A stretch of 64,000 nt of DNA from Streptomyces liliiviolaceus (GCF_018070025.1 NZ_JAGPYQ010000001.1:992001-1056000); one strand, 5' to 3'; shown: positions 40,128-50,467, counted from the stretch's first letter. Notes: generated from the sequence alone by a model not told the origin. Numbers and translations: made by a program.

Positions 40128-41795
40128 TCAGCCGAGCAGGCCGCCCACGAGCCCGGACTTGCCGCCGGAGTCTCCGGAGCCACCCGTACCGCCGCCCGTG
40201 CCGCCTCCGGAGCCGGTGCCGCCGCCCGTGCCCGTGGCGCCGCCCGTGCCGCCGCCGCCCGAGGAGGACGGTCCGGCGGTGGTGGCGGGCGCCTGCGGGG
40301 GCGCCGACTGCTGCGGCGGGGCCTGGTTCGAGCCCTGCGTCTGGCTGGGCTGGCCCGCGGTGGCGCCGGCCGTCTCACGGGCCGTCGCGCCGGGCGAGGT
40401 GGCCGCGCCCGACGGGCTCGCCGAGGTCGCGCCCCGGGTGGGCGAGTCGGCCGACGCCGAGGGACTCTGCTGGTCGCGGCGCGCGCCGGGCTCCTTCGGA
40501 AGGGCGGAGCCGGGCAGTTCGTTGCGCGGGGCCTCGCCCGGACCGGGGACGACCACGCGGTCGGAGTCGCGGACGGCACCGCCGAGCATCGACCCGATGA
40601 GCAGCGTGAGGCCGACGACGATGGCCGCGACGAGCGCCCCGCGCCGCAGGACGCGACGGCGCAGCTCCCAGATCTCGGCACGCGGCCCGAGAGTGCGCCA
40701 GGCCTCGCCCGCGAGGCGGCCGTCGATGGAGTAGACGGGGGCGCCCGCGATGATCAGCGGCGACCAGGCGGCCAGGAAGATGATGTCGGGTGCGTCGTAG
40801 ACGGGAACGGACTTCCAGCTGACGGTGAGCAGCAGCGCCGCCGACAGCAGCGCGCCGACGACCGCCGCGACCCGCTGCCACAGTCCGAGGACGGTGAGGA
40901 CGCCGACGATCACCTGGAAGAAGGCGATGAGGAGTCCGGCGCCGACGGGGTGCTGGAGCGCGAACTCGCGCAGGGGCTCGGCGAGTTCCCAGGGGTGCAG
41001 CGAGTTGAGCCACTTGACCATGGAGCCGCGCTTGCCGCCGTCGAAGTAGACGGGGTCGCACAGCTTGCCCATGCCGGCGTAGATGGAGATGAAGCCGAGG
41101 AAGACGCGCATCGGGAGCAGGACGACGCCGAGGTTCATCCGGCGGCCGGGGTAGTAGCCGTGCCGGACGGGGGCGGCTCCGTGCCGCTTGAGCGCCCCGT
41201 CGTCCTCGTCCCGGTAGTCGTCGTCCTCGTAGGAGTCGTCCTCGAAGTCGCCCTCCGCGTACGGGGGTTCGTCGAGCTCCTCGTAGGCGCTGCCCGCGCT
41301 GCGCAGCTGCTGCGGCAGGAGACGGGTCTCGGGGCCGCGGACGGTCGGGGTCTCGACGGTGGCGTCGATGTCGAACCCGGTGGGTGCGGCGCCGTCGACG
41401 CGCGGGATGACCTGGGTCGCGCCGCCCTCGCCGCCGGCCTGTTCCTCGGCGCCGTGCCGGAGGCTCGTGCTCCGCACGGCCTGCAACAACCGGGTGGCGC
41501 CCGTGTCGTCGGGGGCGGACTTCCCGCTCCAGACGACGGGCGCGCGGCGGCGGGTGCCTGCGGCGGTTCCGACGACGGGGGTGCGCGCGGTGTCGCCGCC
41601 CGAGCTCAAGTTCCGCGCGGCACGCGGGGACTGGGCCCGCGGCGCGGTGTTCAGCTGCACGCGGAAGCTCGCATGATTGACGATGACCTGCGCCGGATCG
41701 CTCGGCACCTTCACCATGCTCAGCGCGGGAGCGTCGTCGAATCCCAACGAGCGGTCCCCCGTGGGTGTGCGGGGTGTTCTGGTGTCCACACTCAT
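40128..41795 (-). CDS. DoxX-family membrane protein with long disordered ends
   Basis: 555 residues. A charged, disordered N-terminus of about 230 residues precedes a DoxX domain (about 235-430) with membrane helices (NLGVVLLPMRVFLGFISIYA, PVGAGLLIAFFQVIVGVLTV, AAVVGALLSAALLLTV, ALVAAIVVGLTLLIGSMLGG). The C-terminal tail is a Gly/Thr/Ser-rich low-complexity region ending SGLVGGLLG. DoxX proteins are linked to redox balance in actinobacteria (the mycobacterial DoxX-SseA-SodA complex), but this longer form has no defined role. Confidence 0.85.
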   Translation of the reverse strand: MSVDTRTPRTPTGDRSLGFDDAPALSMVKVPSDPAQVIVNHASFRVQLNTAPRAQSPRAARNLSSGGDTARTPVVGTAAGTRRRAPVVWSGKSAPDDTGATRLLQAVRSTSLRHGAEEQAGGEGGATQVIPRVDGAAPTGFDIDATVETPTVRGPETRLLPQQLRSAGSAYEELDEPPYAEGDFEDDSYEDDDYRDEDDGALKRHGAAPVRHGYYPGRRMNLGVVLLPMRVFLGFISIYAGMGKLCDPVYFDGGKRGSMVKWLNSLHPWELAEPLREFALQHPVGAGLLIAFFQVIVGVLTVLGLWQRVAAVVGALLSAALLLTVSWKSVPVYDAPDIIFLAAWSPLIIAGAPVYSIDGRLAGEAWRTLGPRAEIWELRRRVLRRGALVAAIVVGLTLLIGSMLGGAVRDSDRVVVPGPGEAPRNELPGSALPKEPGARRDQQSPSASADSPTRGATSASPSGAATSPGATARETAGATAGQPSQTQGSNQAPPQQSAPPQAPATTAGPSSSGGGGTGGATGTGGGTGSGGGTGGGTGGSGDSGGKSGLVGGLLG

Positions 41796-41897
41796 CTAAC
41801 CGAGTGACATGTGTTTAGGACACTGCTTTGACCGGCCGGATCTGTCCGGACCCCGTCAAGATCAACCGGGGCCCCGTCAGGCCGCGGACCTGTGCCC

Positions 41898-41936
41898 CGT
41901 AAGGGGCGCGGGGAACTGCGCGACCAGCCCCCACGC
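41898..41936 (+). repeat. Dispersed intergenic repeat copy
   Basis: GTAAGGGGCGCGGGGAACTG continuing to GCGCGACCAGCCCCCAC, in the gap between the DoxX gene start and the rlmB stop. Confidence 0.65.
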
Positions 41937-41978
41937 ACCTTCAGCCGAACGACGACCCGGCGTCAGCCGATCCCCGAA

Positions 41979-42923
41979 TCAGGCCCGCTTGCGCGAGGCC
42001 TCGTACAGCACAACTCCCGCAGCCACACCCGCGTTGAGCGACTCCGTCCCGCCCGGCATGGGAATCCGGACGCGGAAGTCACAGGTCTCCCCCACCAGCC
42101 GGGACAAGCCCTTCCCCTCGCTGCCGACGACGATGACGACGGGCCCGCCGAGGGCCTCCAGGTCACCGACCTCGGCCTCACCGTCGGCGGCGAGCCCGAC
42201 CACGACGAGCCCGGCCTTCTTGTACGCCTCCAGCGCCCGCGTCAGATTGGCCGCGCGGGCGACCGGCGTGCGGGCGGCCGCACCGGCGGACGTCTTCCAC
42301 GCACCGGCGGTCATACCCGCCGCGCGCCGCTCGGGCACGACCACGCCGTGGCCGCCGAACGCGGAGACGGACCGGACGACGGCACCGAGGTTGCGCGGGT
42401 CCGTCACCCCGTCGAGGGCGACGATCAGCGGGTCCCTGCCCTCGTCGTACGCGGCGGCCGCGAGGTCCTCCGGGTGCGCGTACTCGTACGGCGGGACCTG
42501 GAGGACGAGCCCCTGGTGGTTGAGTCCGTTGGTCATGCGGTCCAGCTCGGGACGCGGGGCCTCCATGAGGTGGATGCCGCCACGGTCCGCGGCGAGCTGC
42601 AGCGCTTCGCGCACCCGCTCGTCGTTGTCGATGAACTGCTGGACGTACAGCATCGTCGCGGGTACGCCCTCGCGCAGCGCCTCGACGACGGAGTTGCGGC
42701 CGACGACCATCTCGGACGTGCCCTTGCCGCCCCGGCCGCCGCGCGGCGAGGGCTTGCGGACGAGCTGCTTGGCCCTGGCGCCGGCGATGCGGTTCTTCTT
42801 GTGGCCCTTGCGCGCCTCGGCGGGCGGGGTGGGGCCCTTGCCTTCGAGGCCCTTGCGCCGCTGGCCGCCACTGCCGACCTGCGCGCCCTTCTTGCCGGAC
42901 ATGCGGCGGTTGTTAGCGGCCAT
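41979..42923 (-). CDS. rlmB: 23S rRNA 2'-O-methyltransferase, TrmH/RlmB family
   Basis: 314 residues. The N-terminal 70 are basic and Gly/Lys-rich ([20 protein letters not shown]). A substrate-binding domain [20 protein letters not shown] follows, and then the SPOUT knot: [35 protein letters not shown] and the C-terminal [20 protein letters not shown], which bind SAM. The family methylates the 2'-O of a guanosine in 23S rRNA (position 2251 in E. coli). It follows cysS on the same strand, a common pairing in actinobacteria. Confidence 0.92.
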   Translation of the reverse strand: MAANNRRMSGKKGAQVGSGGQRRKGLEGKGPTPPAEARKGHKKNRIAGARAKQLVRKPSPRGGRGGKGTSEMVVGRNSVVEALREGVPATMLYVQQFIDNDERVREALQLAADRGGIHLMEAPRPELDRMTNGLNHQGLVLQVPPYEYAHPEDLAAAAYDEGRDPLIVALDGVTDPRNLGAVVRSVSAFGGHGVVVPERRAAGMTAGAWKTSAGAAARTPVARAANLTRALEAYKKAGLVVVGLAADGEAEVGDLEALGGPVVIVVGSEGKGLSRLVGETCDFRVRIPMPGGTESLNAGVAAGVVLYEASRKRA

Positions 42924-43044
42924 GACCTACCTGTCTGTGTGAAGACGTACGGATGAAGTGAAGACGTACGGACGGACGTACGGGTGTACGTCCATGCAAG
43001 TGTGCCGCCCGGAGACCCGGACGGCACAATCGATCAAGAAATGG

Positions 43045-44445
43045 TCAGCGCGGGCCGAGGGTCCAGCGCGGGCCCTGGGGGCCGTCCTCGATGACGAGCC
43101 CGGACTGGTTGAGCTGGTCGCGGATGGCGTCGGCGGTGGCCCAGTCCTTGCGGACGCGGGCGGACTCGCGCTGCTGGAGCACCAGGCGTACGAGCGTGTC
43201 GACGACTCCGTGGAGGTCCTCGCTGCGGTCGCTCTCGCCCGCCCAGTGCGGGTCGAGGGGGTCGAGACCGAGGACCGCGAGCATGGCCCTGACCTCGGCG
43301 AGCCGGGCGACGGCCGCTTCCTTGTCGTCGGCGGCCAGTGCGGAGTTCCCCTGGCGGACCGTGGTGTGCACGACGGCGAGGGCCTGCGGGACCCCCAGGT
43401 CGTCGTCCATCGCCTCGGCGAACGCCGGCGGCACCTCGGCGGCGGGCTCGACCGGCCCCCCGGCCTTCTCCACCACGCGCTGTACGAAGCCCTCGATCCG
43501 GGCGAACGCCGACTCGGCCTCGCGCAGTGCCTCTTCGCTGTACTCGATGGTGGAGCGGTAGTGCGGGGTGCCCAGGTAGTAGCGGAGCACGATGGGCCGC
43601 CACGCCTTGGTCATCTCGCTGACCAGCACGCTGTTGCCGAGCGACTTCGACATCTTCTCGCCGCTCATGGTCACCCATGAGTTGTGCACCCAGTAGTGCG
43701 CGAACTCGTCGCCGAAGCCGACGGCCTGGGCGATCTCGTTCTCGTGGTGCGGGAAGATCAGGTCGATGCCGCCGCCGTGGATGTCGAAGGCGGAGCCCAG
43801 GTACTTGTGGGCCATCGCGCTGCACTCCAGGTGCCAGCCGGGCCGGCCGCGACCCCAGGGCGTCTCCCAGGACGGCTCGCCGGGCTTGACGGCCTTCCAC
43901 ATGGCGAAGTCCCGCGGGTCCCGCTTGCCGGTCTCGCCGTCCTCGGCGGGCTGGCGCAGCTCGTCGAGGTCCTGGTTGGAGAGGGAGAGGTAGCCGGGCA
44001 GGGACCGTACGTCGAAGTAGACGTTCCCGTCGGCCTCGTACGCGTGACCGCGCTCGATGAGCGTGCGCATCATCTCGACCATCTCGGTGACGTGACCGGT
44101 GGCGCGCGGCTCGTAAGTCGGCGGAAGGCAGCCGAGTGCCGTGTAGCCGTCGTTGAAGGCGCGCTCGTTCTCGTAGCCGATCGCCCACCAGGGCCTGTCC
44201 TGCTCCGCGGACTTCCTGATGATCTTGTCGTCGATGTCCGTCACGTTGCGGACGAACGTCACGTCGTAGCCGCGGTACTCGAACCAGCGGCGCATGATGT
44301 CGAAGTTGAGGCCCGACCGGATGTGGCCGATGTGCGGGGCCGCCTGCACCGTGGCGCCACACAGGTAGATCGAGACACAACCCGGCGTGATCGGGGTGAA
44401 ATCGCGAATCTGCCGGGCGCTGGTGTCGTACAGGCGAATAGTCAC
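43045..44445 (-). CDS. cysS: Cysteine--tRNA ligase
   Basis: 466 residues from the GTG at 44445 ([20 protein letters not shown]); codons further upstream are open but not conserved. The class I signatures are present: [11 protein letters not shown] (HIGH) near 38-48 and EKMSKSLGN (KMSKS) near 265. Zinc ligands include [15 protein letters not shown] and FPHHENE. The C-terminal anticodon-binding region ends [10 protein letters not shown]. It is an essential translation enzyme, read in the same direction as ispDF and rlmB. Confidence 0.96.
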   Translation of the reverse strand: MTIRLYDTSARQIRDFTPITPGCVSIYLCGATVQAAPHIGHIRSGLNFDIMRRWFEYRGYDVTFVRNVTDIDDKIIRKSAEQDRPWWAIGYENERAFNDGYTALGCLPPTYEPRATGHVTEMVEMMRTLIERGHAYEADGNVYFDVRSLPGYLSLSNQDLDELRQPAEDGETGKRDPRDFAMWKAVKPGEPSWETPWGRGRPGWHLECSAMAHKYLGSAFDIHGGGIDLIFPHHENEIAQAVGFGDEFAHYWVHNSWVTMSGEKMSKSLGNSVLVSEMTKAWRPIVLRYYLGTPHYRSTIEYSEEALREAESAFARIEGFVQRVVEKAGGPVEPAAEVPPAFAEAMDDDLGVPQALAVVHTTVRQGNSALAADDKEAAVARLAEVRAMLAVLGLDPLDPHWAGESDRSEDLHGVVDTLVRLVLQQRESARVRKDWATADAIRDQLNQSGLVIEDGPQGPRWTLGPR

Positions 44446-44610
44446 CACACCAGGGTAGTGGGCGGTGACCAGTGCCCCGCGACCCTTATCCCACATGGGA
44501 CACGTATTCGTGACATCCGTGCCGTGTCGATGACGTTGCAGGGGGTTTCCTCGCCCCGCCGCCCCTACCCGTTCCCGTCAACGACTCGGGGGCCGGCCCC
44601 CGAACCCCCG

Positions 44611-44662
44611 GTCCTCAAACGCCGGACGGGCTGGAAAACCAGCCCGTCCGGCGTTTGAGGAC
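44611..44662. terminator. 24-bp-arm hairpin with AAAA loop
   Basis: Two exact 24-bp arms, starting GTCCTCAAACGCCGGACGGG, with an AAAA loop, in the gap between the ispF stop and the cysS start. One arm also occurs singly at 15491-15513. It is a strong terminator for ispDF. Confidence 0.85.
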
Positions 44663-44737
44663 AAAGGGGGGCGAGGGGGCGCAGCCCCCATGCAGTGACG
44701 GGACGGGTAGGGGCGGCGGGGGCGAAGAAAAGGCCCG

Positions 44738-45244
44738 TCACCCCACCCGCGCCACCACCGCCGTCGCCACCGCCATCAGCCCCTCGTCCCGCCCGGCGAA
44801 CCCGAGCCCGTCCGTCGTGGCCCCGGACACCGACACCGGCGCCCCCACAGCCGCGGAGAGCACCGCCTGCGCCTCGTCCCGACGCTTCCCGATCTTCGGC
44901 CGGGGACCGACGACCTGCACGGCGACATTGCCGATGGTGAACCCCGCCGCCCGCACGATCCGCGCCGCCTCCGTCAGCAGCGTCACCCCGGACGCGCCGG
45001 ACCACTCGGGCCGCCCCGTACCGAAGTGCTGTCCCAGATCGCCCAGCCCGGCCGCGGAGAACAGCGCGTTGCACGCGGCGTGCGCGACGACGTCCGCGTC
45101 GGAGTGGCCCGCGAGGCCGGGCCCCTGGCCCTCCCAGAGCAGGCCGGCGCACCACAGCTCACGGCCTTCCTCGAAGGCGTGGATGTCGGTACCGATCCCG
45201 ACCTGCGGCAGCAAAGGCGCCACCGGGGGCATGTCAGAAGCCAT
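44738..45244 (-). CDS. ispF: 2-C-methyl-D-erythritol 2,4-cyclodiphosphate synthase
   Basis: 168 residues. Active-site motifs are [13 protein letters not shown] (Asp and His metal ligands), [20 protein letters not shown] and a C-terminal [20 protein letters not shown]. It makes MEcPP in the MEP isoprenoid pathway. The start overlaps the 3' end of ispD by 11 bases, so they are coupled. A hairpin terminator follows. Confidence 0.95.
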   Translation of the reverse strand: MASDMPPVAPLLPQVGIGTDIHAFEEGRELWCAGLLWEGQGPGLAGHSDADVVAHAACNALFSAAGLGDLGQHFGTGRPEWSGASGVTLLTEAARIVRAAGFTIGNVAVQVVGPRPKIGKRRDEAQAVLSAAVGAPVSVSGATTDGLGFAGRDEGLMAVATAVVARVG

Positions 45245-45986
45245 CGTTCAGCCTCCGCCGCGTCAGGACCGCCTCCGCGAGGATCAGATCCAGCGGACGC
45301 GTCACCTTGAACGCCTCCTCGTGGCCGGGCACGACCACGACCCGCAGTCCGAGCTGCTCGACCATGCTCGCGTCGTCGGTGACGTTGTCCGTGACCGTCT
45401 CGTGGGCCCGTACGAGGGTGTCGCGGTCGAAGCCCTGCGGGGTCTGGACGGCGCGCAGCCGCGCCCGGTCCGGGGTGGCGACGACGGGCTCGGGCTCGCC
45501 GACGGTCTCCGTGGGCTCGACCTGCTTGACGGTGTCCGCGAGCGGCAGCGCGGGTACGACGGCCGGCGCCCCGTCGCGTACCGCCTCGATGACGCCGTCG
45601 ACCGTGTCGACGGGGACGAGGGGGCGGGCCGCGTCGTGCACGAGCACGATGTCGATGCCGGACGGCAGCGCTTCGAGCCCGAGCCGCACGGAGTCCTGGC
45701 GGCTTTCGCCCCCGGGCACGACGTGGAACTCGGTCCGCTCGGGCAGTGCGTGCGAGTCGAGCAGCGTCTTGACCTCCGCGGCCCCGTCGGGCGGCGCCAC
45801 GACGACGACGAGGGAGACGGCACGCGACGCGGCCATGGCCCGGACCGCGTGGATCAGCATGGGGGTGCCGTTCAGCGCGCGAAGCGCTTTGGGAGCGCCC
45901 GGGCCGAGGCGTACGCCTCGGCCTGCGGCCGGAATCACGGCCGCGGTACGGGCCCCGGGAGGCGTGGGGCGCGAATCGTCAGACAT
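45234..45986 (-). CDS. ispD: 2-C-methyl-D-erythritol 4-phosphate cytidylyltransferase
   Basis: 250 residues. The CTP-binding signature [20 protein letters not shown] is followed by [18 protein letters not shown]; later [12 protein letters not shown] and [14 protein letters not shown] complete the IspD pattern. It joins MEP with CTP in the MEP pathway and is operonic with ispF. The upstream 370-bp gap to carD contains no supportable gene. Confidence 0.95.
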   Translation of the reverse strand: MSDDSRPTPPGARTAAVIPAAGRGVRLGPGAPKALRALNGTPMLIHAVRAMAASRAVSLVVVVAPPDGAAEVKTLLDSHALPERTEFHVVPGGESRQDSVRLGLEALPSGIDIVLVHDAARPLVPVDTVDGVIEAVRDGAPAVVPALPLADTVKQVEPTETVGEPEPVVATPDRARLRAVQTPQGFDRDTLVRAHETVTDNVTDDASMVEQLGLRVVVVPGHEEAFKVTRPLDLILAEAVLTRRRLNDGF

Positions 45987-46356
45987 CGGTTCCTGTCAGG
46001 TTTGTATGCTCGGCCGACGTGGGTATGGCCTGGGCGTACCCCGGCCGACGGGCTGGGGGAGTGCCGGGCGCGACGCCTTGACCGGACCCTTCCGTGAAGA
46101 TGGTCGAGCCAGCTGTCCGGGCCCGGCACTCCAAGTATCGGATCCCTGAATTGTCGAGGGACGTCCGAGTGCTCGGTGTGCGGAGGGTGTGCGCACGGTT
46201 TCCCGGTATGGATGTGCCCGGGGTGGAAACAGGCCCGGGTACGAACATGCCGCAGCGCCCGGCGACAGTGAATACGTCATCGGGCACCGCGGCATTTCAT
46301 TGCGCCGAACCGCTCGTTTCGCTTCTGGTCGAAAAGCGATCAGAGCGTGACGGGCG

Positions 46357-46839
46357 TCAGGACGCGAGGACCTCGTCGAGCAGGGCCTCGGCCTTGTCCT
46401 CGTTCGTGTTCTCCGCGAGGGCGAGCTCGCTCACCAGGATCTGGCGGGCCTTGGCGAGCATGCGCTTCTCGCCGGCGGAGAGTCCACGCTCGCGCTCACG
46501 ACGCCACAGGTCACGGACTACCTCCGCCACCTTGATGACATCGCCGGAGGCGAGCTTCTCAAGATTTGCCTTGTAACGACGCGACCAGTTAGTGGGCTCC
46601 TCGGCGTACGGCGCGCGCAGTACCTCGAAGACCCGGTCCAGCCCGTCCTGACCGACCACATCACGTACGCCGACGAACTCCGCATTGTCCGCTGGCACAC
46701 GCACTGTCAGGTCGCCCTGGGCGACCTTCAGCACCAAGTAGGTCTTGTCCACGCCTTTGATCTGGCGAGTTTCGATAGCCTCGATCAGCGCGGCCCCGTG
46801 ATGGGGATAGACCACGGTGTCGCCAACCTTGAACGTCAT
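46357..46839 (-). CDS. carD: CarD-family RNA polymerase-binding regulator
   Basis: 160 residues. The N-terminal RNA-polymerase-interacting domain ([20 protein letters not shown]) is Tudor-like, and the C-terminal helical DNA-binding part ([20 protein letters not shown] to LLDEVLAS) contains the conserved Trp that opens the promoter upstream edge. CarD stabilises open complexes, including at rRNA promoters, in actinobacteria. The gene is upstream of ispDF on the same strand, a conserved order. Its 5' side faces a long regulatory-looking gap. Confidence 0.95.
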   Translation of the reverse strand: MTFKVGDTVVYPHHGAALIEAIETRQIKGVDKTYLVLKVAQGDLTVRVPADNAEFVGVRDVVGQDGLDRVFEVLRAPYAEEPTNWSRRYKANLEKLASGDVIKVAEVVRDLWRRERERGLSAGEKRMLAKARQILVSELALAENTNEDKAEALLDEVLAS

Positions 46840-47151
46840 GTGACAGGTACCCCTTCCGTGGCTATCCAGGGTAACACGGAAACCGCGTGTTCTGAATGGC
46901 GTTTTCGCAGGTCAGGGCATATCTCGGGGCTTGACAATCCCAACAGGAACGTGCTGCGGAGGGGTCGCGGACGACGGTATTCGCAGGTCGGAGCGGCTCT
47001 TCCGGCGGGGAGAAACGCGCACGTTACAACACCCCCGATCCCCGTCCACGTGCCTGATCGTCCAGATTTGTCGGGTTCCGGGGGCCCATCTTCCGCTACT
47101 CCGTTCGGCCGTCGGGGTCACGTACGAGACGAATCCGGAATTGATCACGCG

Positions 47152-47229
47152 GGCCGGAGATCGGCATCGGATCGGCCGGAGATCGGCGCGGAGATCGACG
47201 GAAGATCAACGGAAGATCGACCGAAGATC
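47152..47229. repeat. Seven 11-bp direct repeats in the carD-lipoprotein gap
   Basis: Units of the form G(G/A)CCGGAGATC: GGCCGGAGATC twice, GGCATCGGATC, GGCGCGGAGATC, GACGGAAGATC, AACGGAAGATC and GACCGAAGATC, head to tail. They sit in the 722-bp divergent gap (46840-47561), which otherwise shows no gene. An 11-bp period places each unit on the same DNA face. Confidence 0.75.
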
Positions 47230-47561
47230 AATTTCCCGGGCCGCCACGCATTCCTTACGGGAAATCCGCAAGACCGCACCGGAGGCTTGTCGGTGGCTTA
47301 CCGAGGGTTCTTATGTGAAAGACGGACGAAAGGCGGACGGGTGCGTGGCGGATGAGTCCATGCGGCATGCACGTACACCGGGTGAACGGGAGAGCCGGGG
47401 AACGCAGAAGCGGCGTACGGTCGCGGTCGGGGCGCCGTAGGGGCGGGTCGGGTGCGGCGGCGCGGGAACGGCTCGGTAACCTGAGGCCGCTGACTGACCC
47501 TTAGGGCGGCTTTACAGAGGAGTCGCCCTGTTCCGCCCACGTTCTAGGAGTTGCCGCCGCC

Positions 47562-48263
47562 GTGAGCAGCAGCCTTCGACGCGGCAGCCTCGCCGCCGCC
47601 GCCATCGCGTTCTCGATCGCCTCGCTCGCCGCGTGCGGTGCCGGCAACAAGGCCCAGACGCTGGAGATCAAGCCGGACAACGCGGCCGTCACCGTCGGCC
47701 AGATCAAGATCCAGAACGCCGTCGTCATCACCCAGGCCGAACTGGAGTCGACCGGCCCGGCCGCGGTCTCCGCGACCCTGTTCAACAGCGGCGACAAGCC
47801 CCAGACCCTGGAGTCGATCAAGGTCGAGGGCATCGGGCAGCCCGCGGAGCTCAAGCCCGCCAAGGGCTCGGGCAAGCTGACCGTCCCGGCCCACGGCTCC
47901 CTGGTCCTCGGCGGCAAGGGCAACGCCTCCGCCGCGCTGGAGAGCAGCCGCGAGGCGTTCGCGGACGGCGACGCGCAGCCGGTCACCTTCACCTTCAGCA
48001 AGACCGGCGACGTGAAGCTGGAAGCGTTCGTCGTGCCCGGCCACGGCTACTACGCCGAGTGGGGCCCGAGCGCGGCCCCGGCGGCGCCGAGCACCGAGCC
48101 CTCCGCCTCGGAGTCGGAGTCCGGCACGGCCACCGGGTCGCCGACGCCCTCCGGGTCCGCCACCGCGTCCGGCGGGACCGAGGAGACGGGCGAGGCGGGC
48201 ACGCAGGCCACCGACGCAGCCTCGGCCAGCGCGGACGCCTCGGAGTCGGCAGCGGGCCACTGA
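47562..48263 (+). CDS. Conserved lipoprotein with Ser/Thr-rich C-terminal tail
   Basis: 233 residues from a GTG. The signal MSSSLRRGSLAAAAIAFSIA ends in the lipobox SLAAC, so it is probably membrane-anchored outside. The middle is an all-beta domain (LEIKPDNAAVTVGQIKIQNA to FTFSKTGDVKLEAFVVPGHG), reminiscent of DUF461/copper-chaperone-like folds but without a clear metal motif. The last 60 residues are acidic Ser/Gly/Thr-rich. Function unknown. It faces away from carD and is convergent with phoP. Confidence 0.85.
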   Translation: MSSSLRRGSLAAAAIAFSIASLAACGAGNKAQTLEIKPDNAAVTVGQIKIQNAVVITQAELESTGPAAVSATLFNSGDKPQTLESIKVEGIGQPAELKPAKGSGKLTVPAHGSLVLGGKGNASAALESSREAFADGDAQPVTFTFSKTGDVKLEAFVVPGHGYYAEWGPSAAPAAPSTEPSASESESGTATGSPTPSGSATASGGTEETGEAGTQATDAASASADASESAAGH

Positions 48264-48334
48264 GCGGCCCACGGCCACCGTTCTCCCGTACGGGCAGGTC
48301 CCGTACGTACGCGTGAGGCATGAGCTGCGCATGA

Positions 48335-48372
48335 CGAAGGGCGGGACCCTCTTCCGGGGGTCCCGCCCTTCG
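48335..48372. terminator. Bidirectional terminator between lipoprotein gene and phoP
   Basis: CGAAGGGCGGGACCC and GGGTCCCGCCCTTCG form a 15-bp stem with an 8-base loop. Confidence 0.85.
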
Positions 48373-48388
48373 CGGTACCGCAGTACCT

Positions 48389-48442
48389 ACTGCCCTGTGC
48401 GGACGTACTGTGCTGTGCGGACGTACTGTCCTGTGCGGTTTA
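48389..48442. repeat. 18-bp tandem repeat running into the phoP stop
   Basis: Three copies of a unit like TACTGTCCTGTGCGGACG. The last copy reaches the phoP stop codon at 48440-48442. Confidence 0.7.
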
Positions 48443-49120
48443 CGGCTCGAACTTGTAGCCGAGGCCGCGGACCGTCACCAGGTAGCGCGGCGCGCCGGGG
48501 TCCGGCTCGATCTTCGCCCGCAGGCGCTTCACGTGGACGTCCAGCGTCTTGGTGTCGCCCACGTAGTCGGCGCCCCACACCCGGTCGATGAGCTGCATAC
48601 GCGTCAGGACGCGGCCCGCGTTGCGCAGCAGCATCTCCAGGAGGTCGAACTCCTTGAGCGGGAGGTCGACCTTGGAGCCGGAGACGGTGACCACGTGGCG
48701 GTCGACGTCCATCCGCACCGGGCCCGCCTCCAGGGCGGCCACGCTGACCTCCTCCGGCTCGCCGCGGCGGCGCAGGACGGCCCGGATGCGGGCGACCAGC
48801 TCACGCGACGAGAAGGGCTTGGTCACATAGTCGTCGGCTCCTATTTCGAGCCCCACGACCTTGTCGATCTCGCTGTCCTTGGCGGTGACCATGATCACCG
48901 GAACGTTCGAACGGCTGCGCAGCTGACGGCACACCTCGGTACCCGGCAGACCGGGCAGCATCAGGTCGAGGAGGACGAGGTCGGCGCCGTTGCGCTCGAA
49001 CTCGTCGAGTCCGTCGGGCCCGGTGGCCGCGATGGCGACCTCGAAACCCTCTTTGCGAAGCATGTAGGACAGAGCGTCGCTGAAGGACTCCTCGTCCTCG
49101 ACGACGAGCACTCGGGTCAC
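48440..49120 (-). CDS. phoP: Phosphate response regulator PhoP
   Basis: 226 residues from a GTG (MTRVLVVEDEESFSDALSYM). The receiver domain has Asp52 in LVLLDLMLPG as the phosphorylation site; the OmpR-type winged helix (LLEMLLRNAGRVLTRMQLID to VTVRGLGYKFEP) binds PHO boxes. In Streptomyces PhoP activates phosphate scavenging and restrains antibiotic synthesis. The start overlaps the phoR stop by four bases, giving a phoR-phoP operon read divergently from phoU. Confidence 0.96.
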   Translation of the reverse strand: MTRVLVVEDEESFSDALSYMLRKEGFEVAIAATGPDGLDEFERNGADLVLLDLMLPGLPGTEVCRQLRSRSNVPVIMVTAKDSEIDKVVGLEIGADDYVTKPFSSRELVARIRAVLRRRGEPEEVSVAALEAGPVRMDVDRHVVTVSGSKVDLPLKEFDLLEMLLRNAGRVLTRMQLIDRVWGADYVGDTKTLDVHVKRLRAKIEPDPGAPRYLVTVRGLGYKFEP

Positions 49121-50394
49121 GGGTGGACCTCCGGGGCAGAAAAGGGTTCGTACGGGGATGAGACGGTGGTCGTCCCGTCGGTCTGACCGGTCTCGTCGTC
49201 TTCGTCGAGGCCGGGCATCTGATGGCCGCTCGCGCGGTCGCGGGCGGCGCCCGCCTCCGGCAGCCGCAGGGTGAAGGTGGAGCCCTGACCCTCGGAGCTC
49301 CACACCGTGACCTCCCCGCTGTGCGAGGCGGCCACGTGCTTGACGATCGCGAGCCCGAGCCCCGTACCGCCGGTTGCGCGGGAACGGGCCGGGTCGACGC
49401 GGTAGAAGCGCTCGAAGACGCGCTCCTTGTCCTTCTCGGAGATGCCGATGCCCTGGTCGGTCACGGCGATCTCGATGAGGTCTCCGCCGGGCGCGGTCAC
49501 CCTGCGCGCGGCTATGCCGACCCGGGTGCGGGCGGGCGAGTAGTTGACGGCGTTCTCCACGAGGTTGCCGAGGGCCGCCGCCAGCTGGCCGCGGTTGCCC
49601 CACAGGCGCAGGTCGGCGGTGCCGCCGGCGGCCATGGTGATCTGCTTGGTGCCGGCCTGGTGGCGGCAGCGGTCGATCGCCTCGGCGACCAGCTCGTCGA
49701 CGCGGACGGGCTCGGCGTCCTCCAGCGGGTCGTCGTTCTGGACCCGGGAGAGGTCGATGAGCTCCTGGACGAGGTTGGTGAGGCGGGTCGCCTCTATCTG
49801 CATGCGCCCGGCGAAGCGTTCCACGGCCTCCGGTTCCTCCGAGGCGCCCATGACGGCCTCGGAGAGGAGGGAGAGCGCGCCGACCGGGGTCTTGAGCTCG
49901 TGGCTGACATTGGCCACGAAGTCGCGTCGTACGGCTTCGATCCGGCGGGCCTCGGTGAGGTCCTCGACCAGGAGGAGGACGAGCCGGGAGCCGAGCGGGG
50001 CCACGCGGGCGGACACGGCGAGTGCCTCGCCCCGGCCGGTGCCGCGCCGGGGAAGGTCCAGCTCGACCTGTCGTATCTCGCCGTCCCTGCGGGTGTCGCG
50101 GGCCATCAGGATCATCGGTTCGACGGCCAGTTTCCCGCCGCGCACGAGACCGAGGGCGTACGCGGCCGAGCTGGCCTTGACCACGGCGTCGGACTCGTCG
50201 AGCACGACGGCGGAGGAGCGGAGCACGGACAGAACCGTGTCGACGCCCGGCGGCAGGACCGGGTCGGTGTGCAGAGAGGTGCGGGTGGGGCGTTTCTGTT
50301 CCCGCTCACTCCAGCGGAACGCCAGCACGGCGATGACACCGGTGAGTACACCGGCGATCGCTGCCGCTGCGGCGACAGCCGCGTTCACGTCCAT
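49117..50394 (-). CDS. phoR: Phosphate sensor histidine kinase PhoR
   Basis: 425 residues. One N-terminal membrane helix (AAVAAAAAIAGVLTGVIAVL) and a PAS-like region precede the DHp helix DFVANVSHELKTPVGALSLL, whose His is autophosphorylated. The ATPase N, G1 and G2 boxes follow (GNLVENAVNYS, IAVTDQGIGI, GGTGLGLAIVKHVA). It phosphorylates PhoP. The start lies in the phoR/phoU divergent promoter region that contains PHO boxes, so autoregulation by PhoP is likely. Confidence 0.95.
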   Translation of the reverse strand: MDVNAAVAAAAAIAGVLTGVIAVLAFRWSEREQKRPTRTSLHTDPVLPPGVDTVLSVLRSSAVVLDESDAVVKASSAAYALGLVRGGKLAVEPMILMARDTRRDGEIRQVELDLPRRGTGRGEALAVSARVAPLGSRLVLLLVEDLTEARRIEAVRRDFVANVSHELKTPVGALSLLSEAVMGASEEPEAVERFAGRMQIEATRLTNLVQELIDLSRVQNDDPLEDAEPVRVDELVAEAIDRCRHQAGTKQITMAAGGTADLRLWGNRGQLAAALGNLVENAVNYSPARTRVGIAARRVTAPGGDLIEIAVTDQGIGISEKDKERVFERFYRVDPARSRATGGTGLGLAIVKHVAASHSGEVTVWSSEGQGSTFTLRLPEAGAARDRASGHQMPGLDEDDETGQTDGTTTVSSPYEPFSAPEVHP

Positions 50395-50467
50395 GGCTCC
50401 AGGTTAGGCACGCTGTACGCCCCGGTCACAGCCGTCCAAGGGTGGACTCGAACACTCGTCGCCCAGA

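Noticed and set aside
45987..46356. Gene in the 370-bp gap between ispD and carD
   Set aside because: Frames present are short, lack ribosome sites and read into ispD antisense; no supportable product.
47152..47229. CRISPR array
   Set aside because: Repeats are 11 bp without spacers and there are no cas genes; more like an operator array.
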